A DNA stretch of 6,253 bases from Pseudomonadota bacterium (GTDB taxonomy: Bacteria; Pseudomonadota; Gammaproteobacteria; Xanthomonadales; Rhodanobacteraceae), in the NCBI GenBank assembly GCA_021783385.1, contig JAJXTX010000063.1, positions 5,347 through 11,599 on the forward strand, read 5' to 3'. The translations under genes and the position numbers were made by a program. The notes under the pieces were generated by a model. That model searched no databases and was not told the DNA's origin. It saw only the letters and a list, made by a program, of their open reading frames with translations. Positions 5,532 through 6,253 of this stretch are shown piece by piece. Numbering within the stretch: position 1 is the stretch's first letter; each line of letters begins with the position of its first letter.

Positions 5532-6253
5532 ATGAGTATTGAAGATCTCGAAAGCATCGCCCTGGCCATGGTCGCGCCCGGCAAGGGCATCATCGCCATC
5601 GACGAGTCGACCAACACCATCAGGAAGCGCTTCGAAGCCGTCGGCATCGAGAACACCGAAGAGAACCGCCGCGCCTACCGCGAGCTGCTGCTGACCACGC
5701 CGGGTCTGAACGAGCACATCTCCGGCGCGATCCTGTACGACGAAACGATCCGTCAGTCCACCCGCGACGGCGTGCCGTTCACCCAGCTGATGAAGAAGCT
5801 CGGCATCATTCCCGGCATCAAGGTCGACAAGGGTCCGCAGCCGCTGGCCGGCTTTCCCGGCGATGTGGTCACCGAAGGCCTCGACGGCCTGCGTGAACGG
5901 CTGCAGGAATACGCCAGGCTCGGCGCGCAGTTCGCCAAGTGGCGCGCGGTGATCAACATCAGCGAGGACAACCCCAGCTCCACCGCGATCGAGGCGAACT
6001 GCCACGCGCTGGCGCGCTATGCCGCGCTGTGCCAGGAAGCGGGCATCGTACCGATGGTCGAGCCCGAGGTGATCATGGACGGCGACCACAGCATCGAGGT
6101 GAGCTACGAGGTGCACGAGGCGGTGCTGCGCAGCCTGTTCAACGCGCTGTACGAGCAGAACGTGATGCTGGAAGGCACCATCCTGAAGGTCAGCATGGTC
6201 ATCCCGGGCAAGGATTGCGACGACCAGGTCGAGGTCGAGGAAGTGGCCGAGGC
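5532..6253 (+). CDS. fba: Class I fructose-bisphosphate aldolase (3' end outside window)
   Basis: This cytoplasmic enzyme reversibly splits fructose 1,6-bisphosphate into dihydroxyacetone phosphate and glyceraldehyde 3-phosphate in glycolysis and gluconeogenesis, using a Lys Schiff base and no metal. It is the eukaryotic-type class I family. Against rabbit muscle aldolase the active-site set is complete: Asp24 in IAIDEST (Asp33), Lys97 in KVDKG (Lys107), Lys136 and Arg138 in FAKWRAV (Lys146, Arg148), Glu177 and Glu179 in VEPEV (Glu187, Glu189), and the Schiff-base Lys219 in GTILKVSM (Lys229). The frame runs off the window after 240 full codons; the family is usually about 335-365 residues, so about 100 are missing. 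The ATG at 5532 follows GGAG at 5523-5526 by 5 bases. A -10 box at 5441 suggests transcription separate from the upstream gene. The symbol varies between genomes (fba or fda). Confidence 0.97.
   Translation, partial: MSIEDLESIALAMVAPGKGIIAIDESTNTIRKRFEAVGIENTEENRRAYRELLLTTPGLNEHISGAILYDETIRQSTRDGVPFTQLMKKLGIIPGIKVDKGPQPLAGFPGDVVTEGLDGLRERLQEYARLGAQFAKWRAVINISEDNPSSTAIEANCHALARYAALCQEAGIVPMVEPEVIMDGDHSIEVSYEVHEAVLRSLFNALYEQNVMLEGTILKVSMVIPGKDCDDQVEVEEVAE

Noticed and set aside
5397..6116. Minus-strand frame of 239 codons opposite the aldolase
   Set aside because: It mirrors the class I aldolase gene, whose active-site residues are all present on the + strand, and the minus-strand translation shows no domain.
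1..6253. Search by eye for insertion sequences, direct repeats, CRISPR arrays, tRNA genes or base-composition islands
   Set aside because: Nothing convincing was seen. The gaps between genes are 122 bp or less, and all genes look alike in composition.

Overview
The window is GC-rich, gene-dense chromosomal DNA with every supported gene on the + strand and no sign of mobile DNA, CRISPR arrays or RNA genes. The gene set (RND pump, OsmC-family protein, secreted S1/P1-type nuclease, PykA-type pyruvate kinase, eukaryotic-type class I fructose-bisphosphate aldolase) together with the high GC suggests a gammaproteobacterium of the Xanthomonadales (Xanthomonadaceae or Rhodanobacteraceae, e.g. a Rhodanobacter, Dyella or Lysobacter relative). 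This placement is inferred from gene types and from memory of gene order in that group; it was not tested by a search.

Layout. Positions 1-2001 hold the C-terminal two thirds of an RND efflux permease; its start lies before the window, and the first two visible residues are the paired Asp of the TM4 proton relay. It overlaps by 4 bp (ATGA) an OsmC-family thiol protein at 1998-2465. After an 87-bp gap with a possible promoter comes an exported zinc-dependent S1/P1 nuclease (2553-3395), which overlaps pyruvate kinase (3392-4867), again by 4 bp. A 101-bp gap with a GC-rich hairpin and a good -10 hexamer precedes a small exported protein with a TonB C-terminal-like sequence (4969-5409). A 122-bp leader with a near-consensus -10 precedes class I fructose-bisphosphate aldolase (5532 onward), cut by the window end after 240 codons.

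How the genes work together. The pump and OsmC protein look like the end of an efflux/stress operon. Pyruvate kinase and aldolase are both central glycolysis/gluconeogenesis enzymes, so the right half is part of a glycolytic gene neighbourhood. The nuclease and the small exported protein sit among these genes without an obvious functional tie. Overall this looks like an ordinary housekeeping region. I found no convincing new multi-gene system. The most useful second looks are the predicted potassium-independent pyruvate kinase, the possible leaderless start of pyk inside the nuclease end, and the uncharacterised exported protein between the two glycolytic genes.
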